This document shows positions 46,901 through 55,942 of a stretch of 64,000 nucleotides of DNA, piece by piece (within the stretch, counting starts at the first letter, position 1; every line of letters begins with the position of its first letter). The position numbers and the translations under genes are program-made. The notes beneath the pieces were generated by a model. That model worked only from the letters and a program-made list of their open reading frames with translations. It was not told the DNA's origin and did not search any database. The stretch is taken from positions 124,001 to 188,000 of the forward strand of contig NZ_BMUY01000009.1 in assembly GCF_014650435.1 (NCBI RefSeq), written 5' to 3'. This DNA is from Streptomyces tendae. Lineage in GTDB: Bacteria > Actinomycetota > Actinomycetes > Streptomycetales > Streptomycetaceae.

Positions 46901-49708
46901 ATGACAGAGGATCTCTCACCGGCCGAGCGGTACGCGGCAGCCCGTCAGCGCGCTGTCGAGCAGGCCACCGCGCTCGCCTCCTTCCGCGAGATGTACGACT
47001 TCGGCCTCGACCCCTTCCAGATCGAGGCATGTCAGGCGCTCGAGGCGGGCAAGGGCGTGCTGGTGGCCGCGCCCACCGGCTCCGGCAAGACGATCGTCGG
47101 CGAGTTCGCCGTCCACCTCGCCCTCCAGCGGGGCCGGAAGTGCTTCTACACGACGCCCATCAAGGCCCTGTCGAACCAGAAGTACGCCGACCTGTGCCGC
47201 CGCTACGGCACCGACCGGGTGGGCCTGCTCACCGGCGACAACAGCGTGAACTCCGACGCCCCCGTGGTCGTGATGACCACCGAGGTCCTGCGGAACATGC
47301 TGTACGCCGGCTCGCAGACCCTCCTCGGCCTCGGCCACGTGGTCATGGACGAGGTGCACTACCTCTCCGACCGGTTCCGCGGCGCCGTCTGGGAGGAAGT
47401 GATCATCCACCTGCCGGAGTCCGTGACCCTGGTGTCACTCTCGGCGACCGTGTCGAACGCGGAGGAGTTCGGCGACTGGCTGGACACCGTGCGCGGCGAC
47501 ACCCAGGTGATCGTCTCCGAGCACCGGCCCGTGCCGCTGTTCCAGCACGTGCTGGCCGGACGCCGGATGTTCGACCTGTTCGAGGAGGCGGATGGCCACA
47601 AGAAGGCCGTCAACCCCGACCTGACGCGCATGGCGCGCCTGGAGGCGAGCCGCCCCTCCTATCAGGACCGCAGGCGCGGCCGCGCCATGAAGGAGGCCGA
47701 CCGGGAGCGGGAGCGCAGACAGCGCTCGCGGGTGTGGACGCCGAGCCGGCCCGAGGTCATCGAGCGGCTGGACTCCGAGGGGCTGCTCCCCGCGATCACC
47801 TTCATCTTCAGCCGGGCCGGCTGCGAGGCCGCCGTCCAGCAGTGCCTGTACGCGGGCCTCAGGCTCAACGACGAGGACGCCCGGGAGCAGGTGCGGGCCC
47901 TCGTCGAGGAGCGCACCGCGTCCATCCCCCGCGAGGACCTGCACGTCCTGGGCTACTACGAGTGGCTGGAGGGACTGGAGCGCGGCATCGCCGCCCACCA
48001 CGCGGGCATGCTCCCCACCTTCAAGGAGGTCGTCGAGGAGCTGTTCGTCCGCGGTCTGGTGAAGGCCGTCTTCGCCACCGAGACCCTCGCCCTCGGCATC
48101 AACATGCCCGCCCGCTCGGTCGTGCTCGAGAAGCTCGTCAAGTGGAACGGCGAGCAGCACGCCGACATCACCCCCGGCGAGTTCACCCAGCTCACCGGCC
48201 GGGCCGGCCGTCGCGGCATCGACGTCGAGGGCCACGCCGTGGTGCTGTGGCAGCGCGGCATGAACCCCGAGCACCTCGCGGGCCTGGCCGGCACCCGCAC
48301 GTACCCGCTGCGCTCCAGCTTCAAGCCGTCGTACAACATGGCGGTCAACCTGGTCGAGCAGTTCGGCCGGCACCGCTCGCGGGAGCTGCTGGAGACGTCG
48401 TTCGCGCAGTTCCAGGCGGACAAGTCGGTCGTCGGGATCTCCCGCCAGGTGCAGCGCAACGAGGAGGGTCTGGAGGGCTACAAGGCCTCCATGACCTGCC
48501 ACCTCGGCGACTTCGACGAGTACGCCCGGCTGCGCCGCGAGCTGAAGGACCGCGAGCAGGAGCTGGCCCGGCAGGGCGCCAACCAGCGGCGTGCCGAGGC
48601 CGCCGTGGCGCTGGAGAAGCTGAAGCCGGGCGACGTCATCCACGTGCCGACCGGCAAGTACGCGGGCCTCGCCCTGGTCCTCGACCCGGGTCTGCCCGCC
48701 GGGCGGTCCAACGGGCACCGCGGCTTCGACCACCACGACGGGCCCCGCCCGCTGGTGCTGACGGCCGAGCGGCAGGTCAAGCGGCTGGCGTCGATCGACT
48801 TCCCGGTGCCCGTCGAGGCCCTGGACCGGATGCGGATCCCCAAGTCCTTCAACGCGCGCTCGCCGCAGTCCCGCCGCGACCTGGCCTCCGCGCTGCGCAC
48901 CAAGGCCGGGCACATCCCGCCGGAGCGGGCCCGCAAGAAGCGGTCCCAGGCCGCCGACGACCGGGAGATCGCGCGGCTGCGCAAGGCGATCCGCGCCCAC
49001 CCCTGCCACGGTTGCGACGACCGTGAGGACCACGCCCGCTGGGCCGAGCGCTACCACCGGCTGCTGCGCGACACCTCGCAGCTGGAACGCCGGATCGAGG
49101 GCCGGACCAACACCATCGCCCGCACCTTCGACCGGATCGTCGCGCTGCTGACCGAGCTGGACTACCTGCGCGGCGACGAGGTCACCGAGCACGGCAAACG
49201 CCTGGCGCGGCTCTACGGGGAGCTGGACCTGCTCGCCAGCGAGTGCCTGCGCGAAGGCGTCTGGGAGGGGCTGTCCCCGGCCGAGCTGGCCGCCTGCGTC
49301 TCGGCGCTGGTCTTCGAGTCGCGGGCCGCCGACGACGCCATGGCCCCGAAGGTGCCCTCGGGCAAGGCCAAGGCCGCGCTCGGCGAGACGGTCCGCATCT
49401 GGGGGCGCCTGGACGCCCTGGAGGAGGACTTCCGGATCAGCCAGACCGAGGGCGTCGGCCAGCGCGAGCCCGACCTCGGCTTCGCCTGGGCGGCGTACAT
49501 GTGGGCCTCCGGCAAGGGCCTCGACGAGGTGCTGCGCGAGGTGGAGATGCCGGCCGGCGACTTCGTGCGCTGGTGCAAGCAGGTCATCGACGTCCTCGGC
49601 CAGATCTCGGCCGCCGCGCCCGGCGCGGGCTCCACCGTCCCGAAGAACGCGCGCAAGGCGGTCGACGAACTGCTGCGCGGAGTGGTCGCCTACTCGTCCG
49701 TGGGCTGA
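46901..49708 (+). CDS. helY: Ski2/Mtr4-like superfamily 2 RNA helicase
   Basis: This is a 935-residue DExH helicase. Motif I is APTGSGKTIVGEFA (~65), motif Ia TTPIKALSNQKYAD, motif II VVMDEVHYLSDRFRG (DEVH), motif III SLSATVSNAEEF, motif VI QLTGRAGRRGIDV. A long beta-barrel insertion and a C-terminal DSHCT-type domain (MWASGKGLDEVLREVEMPAGDF) follow, as in eukaryotic Mtr4/Ski2 and mycobacterial HelY. It probably remodels RNA for turnover. Start ATG 46901 is the family start. It is 112 bp after tatC. Confidence 0.93.
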   Translation: MTEDLSPAERYAAARQRAVEQATALASFREMYDFGLDPFQIEACQALEAGKGVLVAAPTGSGKTIVGEFAVHLALQRGRKCFYTTPIKALSNQKYADLCRRYGTDRVGLLTGDNSVNSDAPVVVMTTEVLRNMLYAGSQTLLGLGHVVMDEVHYLSDRFRGAVWEEVIIHLPESVTLVSLSATVSNAEEFGDWLDTVRGDTQVIVSEHRPVPLFQHVLAGRRMFDLFEEADGHKKAVNPDLTRMARLEASRPSYQDRRRGRAMKEADRERERRQRSRVWTPSRPEVIERLDSEGLLPAITFIFSRAGCEAAVQQCLYAGLRLNDEDAREQVRALVEERTASIPREDLHVLGYYEWLEGLERGIAAHHAGMLPTFKEVVEELFVRGLVKAVFATETLALGINMPARSVVLEKLVKWNGEQHADITPGEFTQLTGRAGRRGIDVEGHAVVLWQRGMNPEHLAGLAGTRTYPLRSSFKPSYNMAVNLVEQFGRHRSRELLETSFAQFQADKSVVGISRQVQRNEEGLEGYKASMTCHLGDFDEYARLRRELKDREQELARQGANQRRAEAAVALEKLKPGDVIHVPTGKYAGLALVLDPGLPAGRSNGHRGFDHHDGPRPLVLTAERQVKRLASIDFPVPVEALDRMRIPKSFNARSPQSRRDLASALRTKAGHIPPERARKKRSQAADDREIARLRKAIRAHPCHGCDDREDHARWAERYHRLLRDTSQLERRIEGRTNTIARTFDRIVALLTELDYLRGDEVTEHGKRLARLYGELDLLASECLREGVWEGLSPAELAACVSALVFESRAADDAMAPKVPSGKAKAALGETVRIWGRLDALEEDFRISQTEGVGQREPDLGFAWAAYMWASGKGLDEVLREVEMPAGDFVRWCKQVIDVLGQISAAAPGAGSTVPKNARKAVDELLRGVVAYSSVG

Positions 49709-49724
49709 CGCCCACATCCAGCAG

Positions 49725-49749
49725 GGCCCGGCGGGATTCCCGCCGGGCC
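49725..49749 (+). terminator. Helicase gene terminator
   Basis: GGCCCGGCGGG (49725-49735) and CCCGCCGGGCC (49739-49749) form a perfect 11-bp stem with a 3-nt loop, 16 bp past the stop. Confidence 0.75.
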
Positions 49750-50028
49750 TTCGCGCGTTCATCGGCTCTCGGCGCCCGTTTCCCTCATGACGGTGAGTGA
49801 TATTCGCACGCCCATGGAGCGCTACTCCATGTGTTCGAGTGACTCCTCATCGTGCAAATGGGCCCGACCATACTCCAGTCCCCGGACCCGTTTCAGGTGC
49901 TTGCCGAATATGACACGGCGATGATCCCCCCGGACTAAGCTCGCCCGCAGCGCACCGAGTTGAGGTGTATTCGCGCGCTTGTTCCCAATGCGCCGAAGAT
50001 CCCGACAACTCCCAGACATACCCCGCCG

Positions 50029-50218
50029 CTAGGGGGTGTCGTTTGGATCAGGTCGGCTCCAGGCAACGGTGCCTTGTTGCCGACTCGAGCGGGGCCTGGT
50101 GCGTGCAGCTGCAAGGCGGAGGAGGGCGTCAACGCGGAGCGTTGGCAACCGACGACAACGCCGCAGATGTGCGTGCCAGGCCCCGCGCCCCCGGCAAGAT
50201 CCAAACGACACCCCCTAG
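50029..50218. mobile_element. MITE-like element with perfect 21-bp terminal inverted repeats
   Basis: The ends 50029-50049 and 50198-50218 are exact reverse complements over 21 bp. Each outer edge reads CTAG. If CTAG is a 4-bp target duplication, the element proper is 182 bp with 17-bp ends starting GGGGTGTCGTTTGGATC. Further inside, the arms carry another imperfect inverted pair sharing GCGGGGCCTGG (about 50089-50115 against 50161-50185), so the whole can fold into a long hairpin. It encodes no transposase. CTAG-type targets are typical of IS5-group transposases (family knowledge). Confidence 0.75.
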
Positions 50219-50256
50219 ATCCCCCATCCCAGCCGATTCGTTTTCAGAGGGCCTAC

Positions 50257-51882
50257 ATGGTGAGTGTTGATTCCCCTCCAGGTCGCCGCGAACTTCCGTA
50301 CGCGCGCACACTGTTGCTGCCCGCCATACTGATGGCCGCGGCCACCGGGGCCGCCGTCGCCCTCGTGACGGAACCGGCCCGGCTCGCCGTCGGCCTGTGC
50401 GGTGCCGTCGCCACCGTGCTGGTGATCGCCGCGGCCGCCGAAGCGGTGCGGCGCGGCCGCGCCCTGCGGGCCCTGCGCGCCGAGCACGCCCGTCACACCG
50501 CGTATCTGGAACACCGGGCCGCCGGCCACCACGAGGAAATGGTCCGCCTCGGCGCCGAAGTCATCCCCAACGTCCTGCACTTCATGCGCAGGGGCGTCAC
50601 GCCCCGCGAAATCACGGGCCGCCTCGGCGAGGTGGACCCCGCCTACACCGAACTCGGCGAGCCCCAGCGCAAGCTGATCCGGATGGTCTGCGAGATCGTC
50701 GACCACGAGGACGCGATGCGCGAGTCCGCCGAGCGCTCCTTCGTCGACATCGCCCGCCGGGTCCAGGCGATCGTCCACCAGCAGCAGAAGGAACTCCGCG
50801 AGATGGAGGAGGACCACGGGCGCAACCCCGAGGTCTTCGACGACCTCCTGCGCATCGACCACGGCACCTCGCTGATCGGCCGCCTCGCCGACTCCATCTC
50901 CGTGATCGGCGGCGGCCGGCCCGGACGCCAGTGGCCCGAACCGGTCGCCCTGTACAGCGTGCTGCGCGGCGCCATGTCCCGGATCCTGGAGTACCGCCGG
51001 ATCAACCTGGCCTCCATCGCCAAGGTCAACATCAAGGGCACCGCCGTCGAACCGGTCATTCACGCCGCCGCTGAACTCCTCGACAACGCCACCCGCTACT
51101 CGCCGCCCGCGGCCAAGGTGCACGTCACCGCGACCGAGGTGCAGAGCGGGGTGTGCATCGAGATCGAGGACGCCGGCGTCAGTCTCAGCGAGGAGTCCCG
51201 CGCCCGTATCGAGGGCCTGCTGGAGCAGGCCAAGCGCGGCACCGACGTGCAGGACCTCGCCCACCACCCGCGCCTCGGCCTGTCCGTGGTCGGCCGGCTG
51301 TGCACCCAGTTCGGCATGGACGTCTCGCTGCGGGCCTCCGCGTACGGCGGCGTCCGCGCCATCCTCATCGTGCCCAGCAAGATGATGACCACCGAGCCCG
51401 GCGTCGGCCTCGCCCACGGCATCGGCGCCACCTCGATCCCCACCCCCGGCCCCGACGCCCTGCCCGGACCGGAGCGCAAGCCCAAGAAGCGCCGTCCCAC
51501 CAGTCCCCGGATCCCCGCCACGGTCTCCATGGAGGACGACGTTCCGGAGGTGACCGAGTGGACGGCGGGCGGGCTCCCGCAGCGCCGCAGCCGGGTCAAG
51601 ATGCCGCTCAGCCAGCGCCTGGCCGAGCAGGCCGCGTGGGAGCGGGAGGACGCCGAACGCGAGGCCCGGCTGGCCGCCGAGCGCGCCCGCAACGGCATCC
51701 CGGCGCCCGCGGAGCCGGAACCCGCACCGGAGAAGGACCAGGGCGGCCTCCCGCCCGGCCACTTCATCGGCGCCTTCTGGGAGGGGCTCAAGCAGCACCC
51801 GGGCAGCGCCCAGGCCCACCAGCAGTCCAGCAGCAACGAGCCGGCCCACGCCCCGGCAGACGACGAGGGGAACCTCAAGTGA
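50257..51882 (+). CDS. rarA: Conservon sensor-like histidine-kinase-fold protein (CvnA9/RarA)
   Basis: This is a 541-residue membrane protein starting MVSVDSPPGRREL. Two membrane helices lie at ~13-65 (LLLPAILMAAATGAAVALV, LCGAVATVLVIAAAAEAV). A helical region follows without a clear phospho-accepting His motif, then a HATPase domain (AAELLDNATRYSPPAAKV, GLSVVGRLCTQFG) and a long disordered basic/acidic tail. Conservon A proteins sit at the membrane with partners B-D as a G-protein-like complex. In S. coelicolor rar mutants affect aerial development. The stop overlaps the next start. Confidence 0.9.
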   Translation: MVSVDSPPGRRELPYARTLLLPAILMAAATGAAVALVTEPARLAVGLCGAVATVLVIAAAAEAVRRGRALRALRAEHARHTAYLEHRAAGHHEEMVRLGAEVIPNVLHFMRRGVTPREITGRLGEVDPAYTELGEPQRKLIRMVCEIVDHEDAMRESAERSFVDIARRVQAIVHQQQKELREMEEDHGRNPEVFDDLLRIDHGTSLIGRLADSISVIGGGRPGRQWPEPVALYSVLRGAMSRILEYRRINLASIAKVNIKGTAVEPVIHAAAELLDNATRYSPPAAKVHVTATEVQSGVCIEIEDAGVSLSEESRARIEGLLEQAKRGTDVQDLAHHPRLGLSVVGRLCTQFGMDVSLRASAYGGVRAILIVPSKMMTTEPGVGLAHGIGATSIPTPGPDALPGPERKPKKRRPTSPRIPATVSMEDDVPEVTEWTAGGLPQRRSRVKMPLSQRLAEQAAWEREDAEREARLAAERARNGIPAPAEPEPAPEKDQGGLPPGHFIGAFWEGLKQHPGSAQAHQQSSSNEPAHAPADDEGNLK

Positions 51883-52286
51883 TCGAGCAGCAAGGCAAGT
51901 TCGACTGGATGCTCCGGGACCTCTACGACGGCGTCCCGGGCATCGAGATGATCGTGGTGCTCTCCGCCGACGGCCTGCGCATCGCCCGCTACTCCGGGGA
52001 CCCGGACGCCGCCGACCGGGTCGCCGCCGCCTGCGCGGGCCTGCAGAGCCTGGCGAGCGCCGTCAGCCAGGAGATCCCCACCAGCGACGGCGACATGAAG
52101 ATGGTGCTCATCGAGATGAACGGCGGCTACTTCTACCTGATGGCCGCCGGTCCCAACGCCTACCTCGCCGTGCTCTCCGACGTCCGCTGTGAACCCGGCC
52201 GGATGGGCCTGAGCATGGCCGACCTGGTCGCGCGCATCGGCCCCCACCTCACCAGTCCGGCACGGCGCAACGGGCAGACCGTATGA
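51879..52286 (+). CDS. rarB: Roadblock/LC7 protein (CvnB9/RarB)
   Basis: This is a 135-residue Roadblock/LC7 domain protein with GTG start overlapping rarA (GTGA). DWMLRDLYDGVPGIEMIVVL, DGLRIARYSGDPDAADRVAA and MVLIEMNGGYFYLMAAG show the MglB-like fold. In the family it acts as partner or GTPase-activating-type factor for the D protein. The stop overlaps the start of rarC (ATGA). Confidence 0.92.
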   Translation: MIEQQGKFDWMLRDLYDGVPGIEMIVVLSADGLRIARYSGDPDAADRVAAACAGLQSLASAVSQEIPTSDGDMKMVLIEMNGGYFYLMAAGPNAYLAVLSDVRCEPGRMGLSMADLVARIGPHLTSPARRNGQTV

Positions 52287-52699
52287 CTCCTCCCCAGCGC
52301 CAGAGGCGATCCCCCGGGTCCGACCGGCCCGCCGCGCCCGCCCCCGGCGGCGCGCCCGCCAAGGAGGGCGAGGTCCGCAACCCCGAGCGGCTCTTCGTCA
52401 TCGGCGGTGAGGGAGGCGGCGAACGCGCCGACATCGACCTCGTCACCCTGATCGTGGCCCGCGCCGACCCCCCGGTGTCCGCCACACCGGAACAGGCGGC
52501 CCTGCTGCGGCTGTGCGCCGCACCCCTGTCCGTGGCCGAGCTGTCGGCCTACCTGAGCCTGCCGTTCAGTGTGGTGACCGTGCTGCTCACCGACCTGCTG
52601 GCGTCGGAACTGGTGCAGGCCCGCGCCCCGATCGTCCGCCAGAAGGTCGCCGACCGAAACCTCCTCGAAGCGGTGATGCATGGACTTCAAAAACTCTGA
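52283..52699 (+). CDS. rarC: DUF742 protein (CvnC9/RarC)
   Basis: This is a 138-residue protein with the DUF742 domain, winged-helix-like (ERLFVIGGEGG, ALLRLCAAPLSVAELSAYL, LPFSVVTVLLTDLLASELVQ). The N-terminus is disordered. It always accompanies A, B and D in conservons. Overlaps rarB by 4 bp and rarD by 20 bp. The exact role is not known. Confidence 0.9.
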   Translation: MTPPQRQRRSPGSDRPAAPAPGGAPAKEGEVRNPERLFVIGGEGGGERADIDLVTLIVARADPPVSATPEQAALLRLCAAPLSVAELSAYLSLPFSVVTVLLTDLLASELVQARAPIVRQKVADRNLLEAVMHGLQKL

Positions 52700-53300
52700 C
52701 ACGATCCCGGGCCCACGGACCGAGGACCGGCTGCCGCACACGGCCGAGGCCGCCGTGAAGATCGTCATCGTGGGCGGCTTCGGGGTCGGCAAGACCACCA
52801 TGGTCGGTTCGGTCAGCGAGATCAGACCGCTGACCACCGAGGAGACGATGACCCAGGCCGGCATCGGCGTCGACGACAACTACGGGTCCCCCTCCAAGAC
52901 GGCCACCACCGTCGCCATGGACTTCGGCCGGATCAGCATCACCGACGAACTGGTGCTCTACCTCTTCGGCACCCCCGGCCAGGAGCGCTTCTGGTTCCTG
53001 TGGAACGGCCTGTTCGAAGGCGCCCTCGGCGCGGTCGTCCTGGTCGACACCCGCCGCCTGGAGGTCAGCTTCGACGTCATGGGACGCCTGGAGGAGCGCG
53101 GCGTGCCCTTCGTCGTGGCCGTCAACACCTTCCCCGACGCGCCCCGTTACCCCGTCGCGGAACTGCGCACCGCGCTCGACCTGCCCGAGGAGATCCCCAT
53201 CCTCGACTGCGACGTGCGGCGCCGGGCCTCCAGCCGGGACGTCCTCATGACCCTGATGCGCTTCCTGCACTCCCTCGCCATGAAGGGCGCGCTCACCTGA
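52680..53300 (+). CDS. rarD: Conservon small GTPase (CvnD9/RarD)
   Basis: This is a 206-residue Ras-like ATP/GTP-binding protein. Walker A is VGGFGVGKTTMV (~31-42). Switch II has FGTPGQERFWF (G3, DTxG replaced by GTPG). The G4 position reads VAVNTFPDA, with NTF in place of NKxD, as is usual in this family. It is the switch of the conservon complex, probably acting with RarB. It starts within rarC. Confidence 0.92.
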   Translation: MDFKNSDTIPGPRTEDRLPHTAEAAVKIVIVGGFGVGKTTMVGSVSEIRPLTTEETMTQAGIGVDDNYGSPSKTATTVAMDFGRISITDELVLYLFGTPGQERFWFLWNGLFEGALGAVVLVDTRRLEVSFDVMGRLEERGVPFVVAVNTFPDAPRYPVAELRTALDLPEEIPILDCDVRRRASSRDVLMTLMRFLHSLAMKGALT

Positions 53301-53362
53301 AGCGCGCGCCCCACCGGCACCCCTTGACGTAGACCCACCCCCTTTGTTTGCGGAGCGAGACT

Positions 53363-54859
53363 GTGACGCCTGAAAGCCACTCCCCGACCGGAACGGGCGA
53401 ACCCCTGCTCGAACCACCGCCCGGCTGCCCCGCGCACGGCCTCGGGCCGGGCGGACTGCACCGGCTGCACGAGGCGGACGACCTGGAGGAGCTGTACGAG
53501 AAGCTGCGCGCCCAGCACGGACCGGTGGCGCCCGCGCTGCTCCACGACGACGTACCCATGTGGGTGGTCCTCGGGCACGCCGAGAACCTGCACATGGTGA
53601 GCACCCCCTCCCAGTTCTGCCGCGACAGCCGGATCTGGACCCCGCTCAACGAGGGCATGGTCAAACCCGACCACCCGCTGATGCCGCACATCGCCTGGCA
53701 GCCCATCTGCTCGCACGCCGAGGGCGACGAACACAAGCGGCTGCGCGGCGCGGTCACCAGCGCCATGTCCGACCTCGACTACCGGGAGCTGCGCCGGCAC
53801 ATCAAGCGCTACACCCAGCGCGTCGTCAACCGGTTCTGCGAGGAGGGCCGCGCCGACCTGGTCAGCCAGTTCGCCGAGCACCTGCCGATGGGCGTGATGT
53901 GCCATCTGCTCGGCATGCCCGAGGAGTACAACGACCGGCTGGTGGAGGCGGCCCGCGACACCCTCAAGGGCACCGAGACGGCGATCGCCAGCCACGCCTA
54001 CGTCATGGAGGCACTGGGCCGGCTCACCGCCACCCGCCGGGCCGACCCGGCCGACGACATCGCCGGCCGTCTCGTCACCCACCCGGCCGGGCTCACCGAC
54101 GACGAGGTTCGCGAACACCTGCGGGTGGTGCTGCTGGCCGCCTACGAGGCGACCGTCAACCTGATCGCCAACGTGATGCGCGTGGTGCTCACCGACCCCG
54201 GCTTCCGCGCCCAGCTCAGCGGCGGTCAGATGACGGTGCCCCAGGCGGTCGAGCAGTCCCTGTGGGACGAGCCGCCGTTCAGCACCGTCTTCGCCTACTT
54301 CGCCAAGCAGGAGACGGAACTCGGCGGCCAGCGCATCCGGGCCGGCGACGGCCTGCTGCTCGGCATCGCGCCGGGCAACGTCGACCCGCGCATCCGTCCC
54401 GACCTGGACGCGAGCATGATGGGCAACCGCGCCCACCTCGCCTTCGGCGGCGGCCCGCACGAATGCCCCGGTCAGGACATCGGGCGGGCCATCGCCGACG
54501 CCGGCATCGACGCGCTGCTGATGCGGCTGCCCGACCTCCAGCTCGACTGCGACGAGGACGACCTGCGCTGGCGGTCCTCGATCGCCTCCCGGCACCTGGT
54601 GGAACTGCCGGTCCGCTTCGAGCCCAGGGCGCAGCAGGACATCATGCAGCAGCCCAGTCACGCCCCGGCCCCGGAACGGCACGCACCCTGGCAGGTCGGC
54701 CTGCCGAAGCCGGAACAGGGGACACAGCCGCCGTGGCCCTCCCAGCCGCCGCAGCCCGTGTCGGTGACGGCCGCAGAGCCGCAGCAGGCGCCGGGAGCGG
54801 ACCAGGCGCCTCCCCGCGGTGCCTGGCAGCGCCTCCTGCGCTGGTGGCGCGGCTACTGA
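53363..54859 (+). CDS. rarE: CYP157-type cytochrome P450 (CvnE9/RarE), no EXXR motif
   Basis: This is a 498-residue P450 with a GTG start and GGAG upstream. The heme site FGGGPHECPGQDIG (Cys near residue 369) is intact. The I-helix reads LLAAYEATVNLIANV. At the K-helix, where almost every P450 has E-x-x-R, this one has VEQSLWDEPPF: the Arg is Leu. That loss is known as the mark of the CYP157 family, found in conservons. The last ~75 residues form a Pro/Gln-rich tail ending in a basic Trp-rich stretch. Substrate unknown. Confidence 0.9.
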   Translation: MTPESHSPTGTGEPLLEPPPGCPAHGLGPGGLHRLHEADDLEELYEKLRAQHGPVAPALLHDDVPMWVVLGHAENLHMVSTPSQFCRDSRIWTPLNEGMVKPDHPLMPHIAWQPICSHAEGDEHKRLRGAVTSAMSDLDYRELRRHIKRYTQRVVNRFCEEGRADLVSQFAEHLPMGVMCHLLGMPEEYNDRLVEAARDTLKGTETAIASHAYVMEALGRLTATRRADPADDIAGRLVTHPAGLTDDEVREHLRVVLLAAYEATVNLIANVMRVVLTDPGFRAQLSGGQMTVPQAVEQSLWDEPPFSTVFAYFAKQETELGGQRIRAGDGLLLGIAPGNVDPRIRPDLDASMMGNRAHLAFGGGPHECPGQDIGRAIADAGIDALLMRLPDLQLDCDEDDLRWRSSIASRHLVELPVRFEPRAQQDIMQQPSHAPAPERHAPWQVGLPKPEQGTQPPWPSQPPQPVSVTAAEPQQAPGADQAPPRGAWQRLLRWWRGY

Positions 54860-54893
54860 CGGCCGGGCCGGGCCGGCTCCGCCCGCACCCCGC

Positions 54894-55847
54894 TTACGCC
54901 GCCCAGTCCTCGTACGCCGTCCAGGCGCCCAGGGACCGGCCGCTGCGGAAACGGTGCTCGCGCCCCGTGACCGGATCGGTGAACGCCAGCTCCCGGGCCA
55001 GCAGTTGCAGCGGGCGCCGGAAGTCGCCGGCCGGCACGGGGGCGGCCACCTCGGGGTAGAGGGGGTCGCCGAGGATCGGCACGCCGAGCGCGCTCATGTG
55101 CACGCGCAGCTGGTGCGTCTGGCCGGTGGCGGGCACCAGCCGGTACCGGCCGAGCCCGTGGTCCGGCCGGTGCGCGAGCAGCTCGACGCGGGTCACCGCG
55201 TTGGGCTCGCCGTCGACCTCGCGGGCGGCGAGCACCCCGCGCTCCTTGAGGATCCGGCTGCGGACCGTGCGGGGGAGGGCGAGCGCCGCGTCGTACGGGG
55301 CGACGGCCTCGTACTCCTTGCGCACCCGCCGGTCGGCGAACAGGCCCTGGTAGGCGCCGCGTTCCTCGGGGCGCACGGTGAACAGGACCAGCCCCGCCGT
55401 GAGCCGGTCCAGCCGGTGCGCGGCGCCGAGCCGCGGGAGACCCAGCTCCCGGCGCAGCCGTGCCAGCGCGGTCTGCGTGACGTGGCCGCCGCGCGGGGTG
55501 GTGGCCAGGAAGTGCGGCTTGTCCACGACGACGATGTGGTCGTCTCGGTGCACGACCTCCAGCGGGAAGGGCACCGGCACCTCCGCGGGCAGCTCGCGGT
55601 GGAACCACACGAACATGCCCGGCACGTACGGCGCGTCGCCCGCCACCGGGCGCCCGTCCACCCCGACGAACAGCCCGGCGTCGAACATGCCGTCGACCAC
55701 CCCGGCGCCCGCGCCCGACAGTCGCTCCGTGAGGTGTTCGCGCACCGTGGCCCAGGGCCCGTCCGCGGGCAGCCGCACCCGCACCGCGTCGATGCCGTCG
55801 CGCTGCGGCAGGGGCGAGGGCGGGGGAGGGGTACGGCGTCTCATCAC
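54894..55847 (-). CDS. RluA-family pseudouridine synthase
   Basis: This is a 317-residue enzyme. The catalytic motif AAHRLDRLTAGLVLF holds the Asp that attacks the uridine. VVHRDDHIVVVDKPHFLAT, PATGQTHQLRVHMSALG and PILGDPLYP complete the RluA pattern. The target (rRNA or tRNA site) cannot be told. Start is GTG 55847 or ATG 55844, adjacent in frame. Convergent with the P450 gene over a 34-bp gap. Confidence 0.92.
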   Translation of the reverse strand: MMRRRTPPPPSPLPQRDGIDAVRVRLPADGPWATVREHLTERLSGAGAGVVDGMFDAGLFVGVDGRPVAGDAPYVPGMFVWFHRELPAEVPVPFPLEVVHRDDHIVVVDKPHFLATTPRGGHVTQTALARLRRELGLPRLGAAHRLDRLTAGLVLFTVRPEERGAYQGLFADRRVRKEYEAVAPYDAALALPRTVRSRILKERGVLAAREVDGEPNAVTRVELLAHRPDHGLGRYRLVPATGQTHQLRVHMSALGVPILGDPLYPEVAAPVPAGDFRRPLQLLARELAFTDPVTGREHRFRSGRSLGAWTAYEDWAA

Positions 55848-55942
55848 CTGCCAGCGTACGAGGCGGTGACCTGCGACGGTGGACCGAGTCGGCCGGGCCG
55901 CCCCGGAAAACCGCTGGGCCGCCGCACGGCACCCTTGGCAGG

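Larger units (their letters stand above)
49709..50256. other. Intergenic region with terminator and MITE-like element
   Basis: Across 548 bp no real gene is supported. The region holds the helicase terminator, a ~280-bp stretch with lower GC than average, the palindromic element at 50029-50218, and 38 bp leading to the conservon start. Short ORFs on both strands within the palindrome are mirror images of each other, not genes. Confidence 0.7.

Noticed and set aside
50036..50218. Small ORFs on both strands inside the palindromic element
   Set aside because: They are near mirror images caused by the inverted ends (both begin MSFGS); no ribosome-binding site or conserved protein.
49709..50256. 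N-terminal extension of rarA back to 49960
   Set aside because: It would read through the palindromic element; the ATG at 50257 begins just before the first membrane helix, as in other conservon A proteins.
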